From: Branchinecta lynchi
Lineage: Eukaryota; Arthropoda; Branchiopoda; Anostraca; Branchinectidae
Assembly: GCA_023053575.1 (NCBI GenBank)
Contig: JAKZAP010000041.1
Span: 1-64,000 of the forward strand
Direction: 5' to 3'
Length of the DNA stretch: 64,000 nucleotides
Both the position numbers and the translations under genes were made by a program. This document shows, in pieces, positions 47,941 through 58,275 of this stretch. The notes beneath the pieces are model-generated. The model made no database searches. It saw only the letters and a list, made by a program, of their open reading frames with translations, and had not been told where the DNA came from. Every line of letters begins with the position of its first letter. Position 1 is the first letter of the stretch.

Positions 47941-49484
47941 TATGGCACTTGCCCTTCGGCCAAGTGCCATATAGCGATCGCAATTTCTCTCGGTCCGTCG
48001 GTCGGTCGGTCGGTCGGTCGGTTGGTCTGTCTAGGTTTTTCTAGTTTGGGCACTTCATCGAGGGGGGGGGGGGGGGTCCGGAATTTCGGTGATCCTGCTA
48101 GTTCGGTACTTCCGGATGTGCTAGGATAATGAAACTTGGAAGACATGTCAGCTAAACAGATTGACTTGATAATAGTCGTTTCCTGGATCCAACCACCGTG
48201 GGGGGAGTGGAGGGATGGGGATCCCGGCTGTCGTCTCAGATGTTCATGTCAGGTCCTGGTCGAATCAGATACTTATGGGGGGGGGGCACGGAAATCTCGT
48301 GAAACGCTTAGAGTTGAGGGATTGGGATAGAACTTGGTGAGAAGAACAAGCATTAGCCTTAGATACGTAATTGACAGAACCAGATCGTATCGGGGCTCTG
48401 TGGGGGGAGTTGGAGGGTGTTTCCCGGAATTCTGGTGATCGCCAGTTAGGATAGTTCCAGCTATTCTAAGAACGATGAAACTTTGCAGGCCTATTAAGAA
48501 CCCGACATAATGCCCTAGGAAGTGCCTGGATCCGACCATCTTTGGGGAGTTGAGGGAAGGAAATCCGGAAATCTTTGGCTTCCGTAAGTTGCGAACGGGT
48601 GGTCCGATTCGAGTGAAACTTTATGGGTGATAAGTACTAACGACCTAGACAAGCAAAACATGCGTCCGGACCACATGCGGGCACGTTTAGGAGAGTTGGA
48701 CGGGGGGGGGGGGGGGGGGGGGGGGGGGGGTACAGAATGGGATGCAAGTTGGACAGTTCCGAGTTAATGCGGCCTTGATTTGTTATTTGGTGTCTGGATC
48801 GGATCTGGTTACGGTAGGGGAGGGGTGTGAAGTGGGAACAGGAATTTGCGGATAGGCTATGCTCTGATTCCAGTCTAACTTGATTAGGACATGTCAGAGA
48901 TGCGACGTTTATGTTTCCGATTCGCATTCAGCCACAGTAGGGGAGTTGGAAGGGGATTCCGGGAAACGTTTTGGCTCGCATAAGCGTCAAACAAGTGGTG
49001 CGGTTTTAGTGAAACTTGGAATATAGAGAGCTCACATGCCCTAGATGACATATTTTAGGGTCCGAACTGGATCCGACCATGCTGAGGGAGGGCGGGGGGA
49101 AGAATTAAGAGAAGTTCCCAAAAAACGCTCAAATTTGAGTGAAACTTGATAGGTGGTAAGAGAAAATGCTTCAGATGATCCATTTAGTAGTCCGAAGTCC
49201 GAACCAGATTTGGACTCGGTAGGGGACATTGGAAGGAGGTACCGAAAACCGTGTGGCATGTGTAGGGACAAAACGAGTGGATCTTTAGGGTTGAAATTTG
49301 GAAGGTAGAAAAGTCATTTGCCTTAGCTGATCCGAGGCGACGAAAATGCTCAGACTTGAGTGAAACTAGATATCGAATTTCTAGGTGCGAACCGCATTTT
49401 TAGATGGCGGGGTATCTTGGTTTCTCGTCTACTTTTTAGGTACCACCTACTCGTCTAAAGTGCCATATGAGCTCGCAGCTCTTG
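47941..49484 (+). repeat. F1 repeat, copy d
   Basis: Intact head TATGGCACTTGCCCTTCGG with its inverse arm CCAAGTGCCATATAGCG, a GGTC microsatellite (47996-48025), G-rich units, and the tail AAGTGCCATATGAGCTCGC then AGCTCTTG. The longest G run (48702-48730, 29 G) is in this copy. Confidence 0.9.
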
Positions 49485-49997
49485 TTATTTGTGTAAAAGA
49501 TCTTTAAAATTTGTGGTAGCTCTGTGTGATTTCAGATATTGAGGATCAACCGCATCACTAAATTGCCTGCTGCCAGTAAACAAAATTGCTAGGCTGCTAA
49601 GTCTGGGACTGTTCTGCTCTTATTTTGTAGCCAGGTATATAGCAGCGCCTTTGATTTTCTGTCGTTCGCGATTTTGTATAAGAAAAAATCACATCCTCGA
49701 TGGAGTTAAAATTGCGCGGATAAAAACTGAGAACTTGGTCTTGTCGAGATGACGTCCATATTCTTAACGTCAGTACGAGAGCCGATAGGGGAACAAAAAA
49801 ACTCATCAAAGTCAATATTTCGGTGTATTTGGATACGAGTCGAGCTTGTAAAGCTGCATTTGTAACTTCTGCTAATATATTGATGTATAGCAAACGTAAC
49901 TGTCGCATGTGAAAATTAACTACTCCCGTTTGTTGTCCACTGTCGCAGTCATGAAATGATATAGATTGATACCTACGGAAGGGGTGTGATTATCTAT
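49485..49997. other. Nothing recognised
   Basis: A 103-codon minus ORF (49597-49908) has no motif. This is presumed intron 11. Confidence 0.35.
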
Positions 49998-50195
49998 GGC
50001 TCGTGACGTCATACGAAAAGTCAATAGTTTCCATTTACTGACGGAACTGATTGTCCCTAGAACGGTTTATACGTGTAAAGGCGTTCGGCTCCTCGCTGAC
50101 CGCTCGGCTCGATATATATAGATACAAATACAAATATATATTCTTCAACATTAATTTACTCGGAATTTCCCTGTTTCTTTCATGACGTTTGATTT
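49998..50195. repeat. Partial copy of the 37035-37320 MITE, inverted
   Basis: TGATTGTCCCTAGAACGGTT and GACCGCTCGGCTCGATATAT match the complement of 37160-37240. The outer arms are eroded. Confidence 0.6.
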
Positions 50196-50230
50196 CCACT
50201 ACGGAAAGTCTACGGATCAATGAAACATTA

Positions 50231-50510
50231 GTTGCGTTTTTGCGGTAACCAGATGTCCGTTACTCTGACGAATTATTGTTTTCGCAGTTACCAGGGATCT
50301 GTTACTCCTAAGAATTGTCGTTTTCTCAGTCACCCAGCAACATGTTAGTAACCCTGGTATCTAGTAACGAGTAACCCTGGTGAGACCTGGATTACCGGAA
50401 TTCAGTAACCTAGTAGACTAGCAGTAACCGGGTGTCTGAAAAAAACGACAAGAGTGCGCTCAATTACCGGGTAAGAGCAACTCTAGGTTACCGCACAAAC
50501 GCAGTTACCT
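50231..50510. mobile_element. MITE with TTGCGTTTTTGCGGTAACC ends
   Basis: TTGCGTTTTTGCGGTAACC on the left and GGTTACCGCACAAACGCA on the right are inverted. The inside has many short GTAACC/GGTTAC motifs. It is related to 37528-37816. Confidence 0.65.
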
Positions 50511-50752
50511 TAAAAATAAGGATGCATCCACATGTAACGTGTTTGTCGTGAATCATTGTAGGCTGCGTAGGTCGAAGTTCTTCGGCATCAGTTCTTGGTT
50601 CCACTGAAGGACGATCCGGCCAATTTGGAATCTGATTGTCGGATAGTTACTTCGAAAATTTCTGTAATAATACACTTACAGTTGCGCTGACAGAAAGACC
50701 CAGAAAATGTTTGAGACCGAGACTAAAGATTGCCGCTCCTTAAAACTGCCGT

Positions 50753-50940
50753 TTTTGGGATCCCAAAGCATAAGTGACGGGATACCTATAACTTCATATC
50801 TCTCGAAGGCGTCGAGATACTTTGTTCAAGCTTGTTATGATAATTATTTGGGTCGAAGTGCAGATAAGTTCGTAGATGGGCTCTGTGGCCCTATATAAGG
50901 GTGGGGAAGGGGGTGTAGAATTAAGGGCGACAAAATATAT
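50753..50940 (+). repeat. F2 repeat, head fragment
   Basis: It starts TTTTTGGGATCCCAAAGCAT and stops after about 190 bp, where a second F2 head begins. Confidence 0.75.
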
Positions 50941-51500
50941 TTTTGGGATCCCAAAACGTAAGTGGCGGGATATGACATCGCAAAAGTTGTCCGTCTGTAA
51001 GCACCATAACTCTCGAAGGGAATGAGATATTTTGATGAAACTTGGTGTGAGGATTCTATGGGTCAAGAGTAAGGTCGAGTTCGTAGATGGGCTCTGTAGC
51101 CGTTCATTTAGGGGTGGGGGAGGGGGTTAAATTAAGGGGCAAATGAAATATTTTTAAACAGATAATGTGATAGTCGATTATGGGGTAAGAAGACATGCTT
51201 AACACGACGATGAAAACCATTTTGTAATCAGACAAGTAGTTCGTCCGGAATCCGGCCAAAACCGGAAAGTTTGTTAAACGTAAAAGTTTTATTTGAAGTT
51301 GATTAAATGTTCGAATTATGGGTAAGAAGACGTGCTGAACATGATTGTGAAAACCATTTTTCACCGGACAAGTAGTTAGCCCGGAATACGGCCAAAACCG
51401 GAAAGTCTGTTAGAAGTAAAAGTTTTATTTGAAGTTGATTAAATTTTCGAAATATGGGTAAGAAGACTTGCTGAACACGACTGTGAGAACGAGACAGAGC
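50941..51500 (+). repeat. F2 repeat, 3'-truncated
   Basis: It has the head TTTTGGGATCCCAAAACGTA and three tandem units, then unrelated sequence from about 51500. Confidence 0.8.
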
Positions 51501-51941
51501 AAAATAATGTAAAATTAACAGTACTAACCTTCAGCTTCAACCAAATTTCGAGTTTCGGCCGAATTTGTGATGATCATTTGTCCAGCAGGTAACTAAATTC
51601 AGATATAGAACTGTATGTTTCTCTAGCAGGGTTCGTGCGGCTCTGGAAATCAGGGAAAAGTCAGGGAATTTTTTTTTGGTCAGGGAAATCAGGGAAAAGT
51701 CAGGTAAAATCGTGAAAAGTTGCAGAAGGTCAGGGAAATTAAGGGAAAAGTTCAGCTATACTTGTGCATCAAGTTTTTTGTTTACTGGAATTTTCTTTTT
51801 CGTCGGTTCTCTGTCCAAAGTTTATGAGTTGATAACTTTGTTCTTTGAGCCGTCCCAGTTTGTGGAATGAGGAATCGCATTGTTAACTTCTCGTACAGTT
51901 TGAACGGCTTTACGAAGCTGGTGGATGTTTTGTTCAGTTTT

Positions 51942-53943
51942 TATGGCACTTGCCTTCCGGCCAAGTGCCATAATCCGACCTCTTTTCCGTCGGTCTGTCG
52001 GTTGGTCGGTCAGTCCGGTGTTTGCGAGTTAGGGTACTTCGAGATCTGCTAGGACGATGAAACTTGGCAGGCATATTAGGGACCCGTCCAAACTAACTTG
52101 GAAACAATCACTTGCTCAATCCGACCATCGTGGGGGGAGGGAGGGGAGCCGGAATCCGCAATTTAGAGACATGCATAACTTTCGAACGGGTGATCGGGTC
52201 TTAGTGACTTGATATTTGGAGAGGCCTCGTATCTCATATGTACTATTTCAAGTGCGGACCGAATACGATGAATGTGGGGTGGAGTAGAAGAGGGGCTGGC
52301 CGGAAATCATGTGACACGCTTAGAGTGGAGCGATCGGGATGAAACTTGGTGGGAGGAACAAGCACGAGGCCTAGGTACATCATTGACAGAGCCGGACAGG
52401 ATTCGTGCACTGTGGGGGAGTTGGAGGGGGGTTCCGGGTTTCCGATGATTCGGAGTTAAGTTACTTCCAGGTGGGCTAGGACTATGAAACTTGACAGGCA
52501 AGTCAGGGATCCGACCAGATTAACCTGGGAATAGTCAACTTCCCCATCCGACCACCGTGGGAGGAGTGGAAGGAGGGGGAATTCGGAATCTTGAGGAATG
52601 TATAACATTGGAACGGATGATCGGATCTTAACGAAACTTGATATTTGGAAAGACCTCGTGCCTGGAATGACCCATTTAAAGCCGGATCCGATGAATGTGG
52701 GGGGGGGGGGCGGAAATCTTGTGACACGCTTAGAGTCGAGCGATTGGGATGAAACTTGGTGGGAAGGAAAAGCACAAGAACTAGATACTCTGTGATAGAA
52801 CCGGATCGAATTTGGGCACTGTGGGGAGAGTTAGAAATCGGAGAGTTAGATTCCGGAAATCGGGCTACCGCGATCTAAGGTATTTCCAGATGTGCTAGGA
52901 CGATGAAACTTGGCTTGAACATTAGAGACTTGACGGGATTGTTTAGAAATAATCAGTTCTCCGACCCAACCATCGTGGGGAGTGGAGGGAGGGGAAATCT
53001 GGAATCTTGATGTATGTGTAACTCTTGAACGAGTTGTCGGATCTTAACGAAACATGATATTTAGGAAGACCTCGTGTCTCGGATGTCCCATTTTAAGTCC
53101 GGACCGGATCCGATGAATGTGGGGGGGGGGGGGGTCTTGTGACACGCTTAGAGTGGAGCGATTGGGATGAAACTTGGTGGGAAGAACAACGACAAGAACT
53201 ATATACATCAGTGACAAAATCGGACCGGGTTAGGGCACTGTGAGGAGAGTTGGTGGGTGGGGGTCTGGAATTTCGGTGATCGCGAACTAAGGTGATCCCA
53301 GATGTTCTAGGGTGATGAAACTTGGCTTGAACATTAGAAACTTGACAAGATTGGATCAGAAATTGTCACCTCTCAGATCCCTTAAATCCCTCCATCCCTT
53401 AAAAGTACTAATCCTAACCTTAAAGTACTAATCCTAGGCACAAAGTACAGAAAATGCTTTTAAGCAAAGTTTACATTTAACTCAAAGGTGTTAAACTAAT
53501 TTTTAGCACCCTTAAAGTGCGTTTCTTAACCGAAAAGCAAAAAAAAATACGTTAACCAAACGAAAGATATTCATGATCCCCAAGGGCAATTGATCATTTT
53601 TGCCTCACGGGTTTTGCTTACAACTGAGTTTCTTAAAATTCAAACAATAATTTTGAGCAGAATATAAATTTTCTTGATTCCAATGAGCTTATCATCATTT
53701 GTGCTTCAGGAGTGTTCATTACAGATGCATTTCTAGCGCCCTTAAAGTGCGCATCATCACGGCCAAATGCATAAATAAAATAGAGTTTACGAACAATACA
53801 TTCTCGTGATTTCCAAGGACCCATGACCGTTCTTATCTCAAGGATTTTGCTTACATATGATCACAACAAACCCACGAATTGACGAGCTCATACTTAATCC
53901 TCTGACCCAGCCTTGCAAGTGCCATATGAGCTTCCAGCTCTTG
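51942..53943 (+). repeat. F1 repeat, copy e, 2.0 kb
   Basis: Head TATGGCACTTGCCTTCCGG, GGTC microsatellite, alternating G-rich units, then an AT-rich 3' part (53400-53900) seen in no other full copy, and the tail AAGTGCCATATGAGCTTCC then AGCTCTTG. Confidence 0.85.
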
Positions 53944-53948
53944 TTTTT
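53498..53948 (+). repeat. Direct repeat, copy 1 (451 bp)
   Basis: It is the 3' part of F1 copy e. An apparently identical copy, with one G/A difference noticed, lies 848 bases downstream. It includes the 63-codon minus ORF that therefore occurs twice. Confidence 0.9.
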
Positions 53949-54345
53949 TCAGTAAATGAGTTAATCTGTTCACTGAGGTAATCGATAGGTGTTGGAAAAC
54001 TGATGGAAAATCACCAAAAAAGGTCAGGGAAGTCAGGGAAAAACGTGGAAGAGCAAGCGCACGAACCCTGCTCTAATGAATTACAAAACCTTGTCTTGAC
54101 TTCAACAGTACGAACATTAATAAGCCAGGATTTTTCGATCGCACAACTATATTCCAGCTTTCCTAAGAATAAATAAATAACCAATGAATAAACAAAAACT
54201 GTATAAAATCATAGACAAATCACACCAAATAATCAACAACTTATCCAGCGATGCCTCAAATTAACATAATTCCAAACTTTTCATCTGATAAGCGCACCAA
54301 TCTGTAAAAGGCAATTAGTTTTTAAGTATCGTTCCTAAATATTAC

Positions 54346-54796
54346 AATTTTTAGCACCCTTAAAGTGCGTTTCTTAACCGAAAAGCAAAAAAAAATACGT
54401 TAACCAAACGAAAGATATTCATGATCCCCAAGGGCAATTGATCATTTTTGCCTCACGGGTTTTGCTTACAACTGAGTTTCTTAAAATTCAAACAATAATT
54501 TTGAGCAAAATATAAATTTTCTTGATTCCAATGAGCTTATCATCATTTGTGCTTCAGGAGTGTTCATTACAGATGCATTTCTAGCGCCCTTAAAGTGCGC
54601 ATCATCACGGCCAAATGCATAAATAAAATAGAGTTTACGAACAATACATTCTCGTGATTTCCAAGGACCCATGACCGTTCTTATCTCAAGGATTTTGCTT
54701 ACATATGATCACAACAAACCCACGAATTGACGAGCTCATACTTAATCCTCTGACCCAGCCTTGCAAGTGCCATATGAGCTTCCAGCTCTTGTTTTT
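54346..54796 (+). repeat. Direct repeat, copy 2, joined to the 5' end of LINE B
   Basis: It extends from AATTTTTAGCACCC to AGCTCTTGTTTTT. The next base, 54797, is the first of the LINE reading frame. The intervening 397 bp (53949-54345) is ordinary flank plus the end of the CAGGGTTCG element. Confidence 0.9.
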
Positions 54797-55054
54797 GAGA
54801 AGCTGCCTGCTGAAGAGTTCAAATTTCTCCCGAAAAGATGTTATTCCTGTCACGGAGTCGGTCACATAGCGGCCGATTGCTTATTGACGCCTATATGTGG
54901 TCGCTGTGGTGCTTCTGACCACACCTCCACGAAGGACAATATGTGCACTAAAGACATGTTCTGCCTCTTATGCAAAAAGAAAGGCCACACATGCTACAAT
55001 GTAAGGTGTCCAGCTAATAAGGCGATAAACAATGCTAAACCCCTACCAAAATGA
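54797..55054 (+). CDS. LINE B ORF1, C-terminal zinc-knuckle part
   Basis: Reads EKLPAEEFKFLPKRCYSCHG, then GHIAADC, CGRCGASDH and FCLLCKKKGHTC, ending NAKPLPK and stop. Three tandem Cys/His knuckles of the CCHC type mark a Gag-like RNA-binding ORF1. The stop at 55052-55054 overlaps the ORF2 start (ATGA at 55051). The upstream 36 bases of the open frame belong to the duplicated F1 tail. Confidence 0.75.
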   Translation, partial: EKLPAEEFKFLPKRCYSCHGVGHIAADCLLTPICGRCGASDHTSTKDNMCTKDMFCLLCKKKGHTCYNVRCPANKAINNAKPLPK

Positions 55055-55611
55055 ATCTAGAACCCGCCCGCGCTAAGCATGCAGTTGTAACGTGGAATTT
55101 AAATGGAAATCTCCTTAACCGATCTGTTTTTCTCGAGGACCTTCTTTCAAGGTGTGATATTGTGTGTGTGCAGGAACATTTTGCAACCTCTCTCAGCCTT
55201 ACTTTATTGAACCTGTCACCAAACCATCAGGTTTTTACGGTCGCAGCCAAACGCTCTCGCACTCACGGCCGGCCATCCGGCGGCCTTGCAACTTACACCA
55301 GATCCTCTCTATCCTCTTCTGTGTTTGATTCGGCATTAGACTTTCTTGCTGTCAGAGTCCATGATATGGTGGTCGTGAATGTGTACCTCCCTACGGACTA
55401 TCGTGATGATCGTTCAGATAGACTGTTTGCCATTAGTGTTGCAAGGCTCTCGAAGTGTATTGATAAAATAAAAAAGCATGGACTTTCGTGTCTGATAACT
55501 GGCGACTTTAATTGTGATCTTGAAAACCTGAGCAGCAACAACTGTTCAAGTTCTAATCGTGCTAATATGTTACTTGCTATGTTAGGTGGTGAAGTTTATA
55601 TTCGCGTCTAA
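55051..55611 (+). pseudogene. LINE B ORF2, endonuclease part, cut by a frameshift
   Basis: Starts MNLEPARAKHAVVTWNLNGN. It shows TWNLNG, DIVCVQEHF, VNVYLPTDYRDD and LITGDFNCDLE of an AP-like endonuclease. The frame stops at 55611, while the domain continues in another frame with LDHVIHTRS and SDHFPLFF. A one-base shift near 55575-55590 explains this. Confidence 0.85.
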
Positions 55612-57775
55612 GAACAAGGATTTTTCATACATCCATAACTCGGGAAGTATGTCAAACCTAGATCACGTTATCCACACTCGATCAGTTACATCGAGTGAGG
55701 TTCTTGTTTCTGATTCGAATTTTACATCAGACCACTTTCCTTTGTTTTTTAGTATTGGTGTGAATGTTAGTGCTTCTCCTCCTCCTGAACGCCTCCAGAA
55801 GCGTCCATATTTTGTTTGTGATTGGAAACGCGCGGCTTTGAGCTCATTTCAGTCGACTTGTGATGAAGTTGTCTCAAAAATTCGTGTTCCTTTTGATCTG
55901 CTGATGGATAGTTCAAAGAAATATCCGGCGAAATCGCGGGTTCGGTTGAATATTTATTGTAGTGAGCTTGTGCACTCATTACGTCTCGCAGAACAGAAAG
56001 CTGTGCCGTCTAGAAGGGTGAGGCCTGGTACCGAAGTGCCAGGCTGGTCTGCTAATGTTAATCTACAGAACGCGTGTAATTCGGCAAAATTTTGGCTTTC
56101 GGTTTGGCGTGAAGCTGGCTGTTCACGAGACGGTTGGGTGAATAAGCTTCGAATTCACAGTAAGCGGAAATTCGCGAAAGAGCTTTCACTACACCGCAGT
56201 GCTATTATTCTTTCTTCTTCTCAGGCTGTCCGTACCCAGCCGAATAAGCTTTGGTCTTCGTTGGCTAAAGAAACGTCCCGCGAAACAACGTCTTCAATAG
56301 CTCGTGATGATTGGATTCAACATTATAAAAATGAATTTTCGGCTCCTGATACCCAGCTCCAAAAAAGTTTCGGTGCGAAACTGGATGATTTCTTCTCGCT
56401 TAAGCGAGAAGAAAACAGTCCGGGTATTATAATTACGAGGTGTTCTATACGTACTGCTATTAGAAAACTTAAGAAAAAGAAATCGCGTGGTTGTGATGGT
56501 ATATCAATTCAGCACCTGCGGCTTAGCAGCGAGATGTTTCTCGAGCACCTTGTCCTTCTTTTCCAGATGATTTTTAATCTGGGTATTGTGCCAGATTCTT
56601 TTTCCATAGGAACGCTAACCCCTGTGCCTAAAAAGGGAAAGCCACTTTCCCAGTGCTCATCATTCCGACCTATAACTGTGGCAACAGTTTTTTGTAAGCT
56701 ATTTGAGGCACTAATTGTTGATGAACTGCGGTCAAAATGCACAGTTCCAGACCATCAATTCGGTTTTCAGCCTGGTCTAGGATGTGGCCACGCTCTTTCC
56801 GCTCTTGTTTCGGCTTTGATAGATGCGGAGGAAAGAGGAGAGAGCATAGCTCTCGCTGCGCATGATGTCAGACGGGCCTTCGACTCGCTGATCCATGAGC
56901 AGATTATTTTAGATATGGGCCTAGTTGGTGTTGACCCATGTATGTTAGACCCTCTGTATGATATGTATCAAAATTTGAAAGCTGAGCTTAAGCTACCGGC
57001 AACACTAAGCCAGAGTGTGAATCCCGTGACAAATAACCCGGTGCTTCCCGTCAAAAAAGGTGTAAGGCAGGGCGCATTGACGTCACCTACCGCATTCAAC
57101 AACAGCATCGTCAAACCGCAATCTAAGTCAAATCTGACATATATTCTAAGAGGCATTGACCTATCATTAATAGGTTACGCAGATGACGTTCTTAATCTGA
57201 GCCGTCTCCTTCGCGGTTTAGAGGAGAATTTTGCCCAGTTGCAAGGGGAGTATGTAAAAATAGGTCTTCAGTTTAATGAGGAGAAATCAGAAGTAATGTT
57301 ATTTAATGCTAAGCCAGGGTCCGCTGTTGATGTTAGGCTAGGTGGTGCTAGTGTTCGGCTCGCTGAACACATTGTTTATCTGGGGATTCCTATTGGTCGG
57401 TCTCTGCTTGAAACGCGTCGCCTTTTGCAGAGTCATCTGCAGAAACGGATTTCTTTCGCGTATAGCCGTGTTGTAGCTTATAAGCGAAAGTTTGATCGGC
57501 GGATTCTGGCTCAGCTGTACAATGCAATGGCACTACCCCACTATCTGTACCTAAGTCCTTTTTGGAGGATATTCCAAAAGGAAGATAAGAAAAAGTTGCG
57601 GTCTACATATTACAAATATGCGAAGTACCTCCTACGGCTTCCACCATGGACTAGCAACCGTTTTGTGACAAGTCGGTATGGGATTATCGACCCTGATGAA
57701 GCGATCATAGCTCAGATTGCCAGATACAACTCTGGTATTGTTGCTCATCCTTGGGCAACCATTTTGAGGCAGTAG
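55586..57775 (+). CDS. LINE B ORF2, endonuclease end and reverse transcriptase
   Basis: A 729-codon frame begins with the end of the endonuclease (SNLDHVIH, FTSDHFPLF). The reverse transcriptase follows with SSFRPITVATVFCKLFEAL, AHDVRRAFDSLIHEQ, KKGVRQGALTSPTAF and IGYADDVLNLS (catalytic Asp pair near residue 532), then FNEEKSEVMLFN. The C-terminus LLRLPPWTSNRFVTSRYG is shared with the fragment at 27362. The frameshift upstream means the full enzyme is not made as one chain from this copy. Confidence 0.88.
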   Translation: MVKFIFASKNKDFSYIHNSGSMSNLDHVIHTRSVTSSEVLVSDSNFTSDHFPLFFSIGVNVSASPPPERLQKRPYFVCDWKRAALSSFQSTCDEVVSKIRVPFDLLMDSSKKYPAKSRVRLNIYCSELVHSLRLAEQKAVPSRRVRPGTEVPGWSANVNLQNACNSAKFWLSVWREAGCSRDGWVNKLRIHSKRKFAKELSLHRSAIILSSSQAVRTQPNKLWSSLAKETSRETTSSIARDDWIQHYKNEFSAPDTQLQKSFGAKLDDFFSLKREENSPGIIITRCSIRTAIRKLKKKKSRGCDGISIQHLRLSSEMFLEHLVLLFQMIFNLGIVPDSFSIGTLTPVPKKGKPLSQCSSFRPITVATVFCKLFEALIVDELRSKCTVPDHQFGFQPGLGCGHALSALVSALIDAEERGESIALAAHDVRRAFDSLIHEQIILDMGLVGVDPCMLDPLYDMYQNLKAELKLPATLSQSVNPVTNNPVLPVKKGVRQGALTSPTAFNNSIVKPQSKSNLTYILRGIDLSLIGYADDVLNLSRLLRGLEENFAQLQGEYVKIGLQFNEEKSEVMLFNAKPGSAVDVRLGGASVRLAEHIVYLGIPIGRSLLETRRLLQSHLQKRISFAYSRVVAYKRKFDRRILAQLYNAMALPHYLYLSPFWRIFQKEDKKKLRSTYYKYAKYLLRLPPWTSNRFVTSRYGIIDPDEAIIAQIARYNSGIVAHPWATILRQ

Positions 57776-57969
57776 TTCTGTCTTTTGTATTTTTGTATTT
57801 AGGTATCCATCTCGTTCTTTGTTTTTCTGTATTAGTGTATTCTCTCGTAGTGAGTTTCTCGTTTTCTTTTTATCTTGTACTCCATCTGTTTTCTTTTGAT
57901 GGGAAATAAATATATACATACATACATACATACATACAATTAAATTATTTATTTATCTTAATTATATAT

Positions 57970-58005
57970 TAGATTTTTGGGATCCCATCGACACCTTTGG
58001 TCTTG
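57970..58005 (+). repeat. F2 repeat, tail fragment
   Basis: TTAGATTTTTGGGATCCCAT then the hairpin CACCTTTGGTCTTG. F2-like text (GGAGACATACTGAATCCAT) continues to about 58045. Confidence 0.75.
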
Positions 58006-58275
58006 TTTTTATAGCCAATGAGATAGGAGCAGGAGACATACTGAATCCATGTGTTTATGTGTTTTATTTATTTTCTTTCATTTACTCCGCTTTTTCAGAA
58101 TGGCGGATTATAAATAAATTACTAACTTATTACTTACTTATATGATATGATATGATATGATATTTATTGCAAAAAGCCAACTGGCCATAGCAACTACCAC
58201 AAAAAATCACTTACAATAAAACAAACAAAACAACAAAAACAAAAAATGACAATCCTAGATATAGCTTAATAACAC

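Larger units (their letters stand above)
51627..54070. mobile_element. TIR element CAGGGTTCGTGCG, filled by an F1 copy
   Basis: CAGGGTTCGTGCG (51627) and CGCACGAACCCTG (ends 54070) are exact inverted ends. CTCTAG and CTCTAA flank them. Own sequence (51627-51941, 53949-54070) is rich in TCAGGGAAA repeats on both sides; the rest is F1 copy e. It resembles hAT ends but the target duplication is not clear. Confidence 0.65.
54797..57960 (+). mobile_element. Non-LTR retrotransposon (LINE B)
   Basis: It has the ORF1 3' end with zinc knuckles, an ORF2 endonuclease and a reverse transcriptase, split by one frameshift, and a 3' UTR ending in ACAT tandem repeats (57917-57938). It is 5'-truncated exactly at the junction with the duplicated F1 tail. 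It probably lies in ZMYND11 intron 11. Confidence 0.85.

Noticed and set aside
50661..50720. Possible further ZMYND11 exon after ACACTTACAG
   Set aside because: No GT donor at the end of the short open segment and no similarity to the coiled coil or MYND region.
53633..54672. Identical 63-codon minus ORFs at 53633-53824 and 54481-54672, as if a duplicated small gene
   Set aside because: Both lie in the 451-bp duplicated F1 tail; identity comes from the DNA duplication, and the peptide has no recognisable feature.
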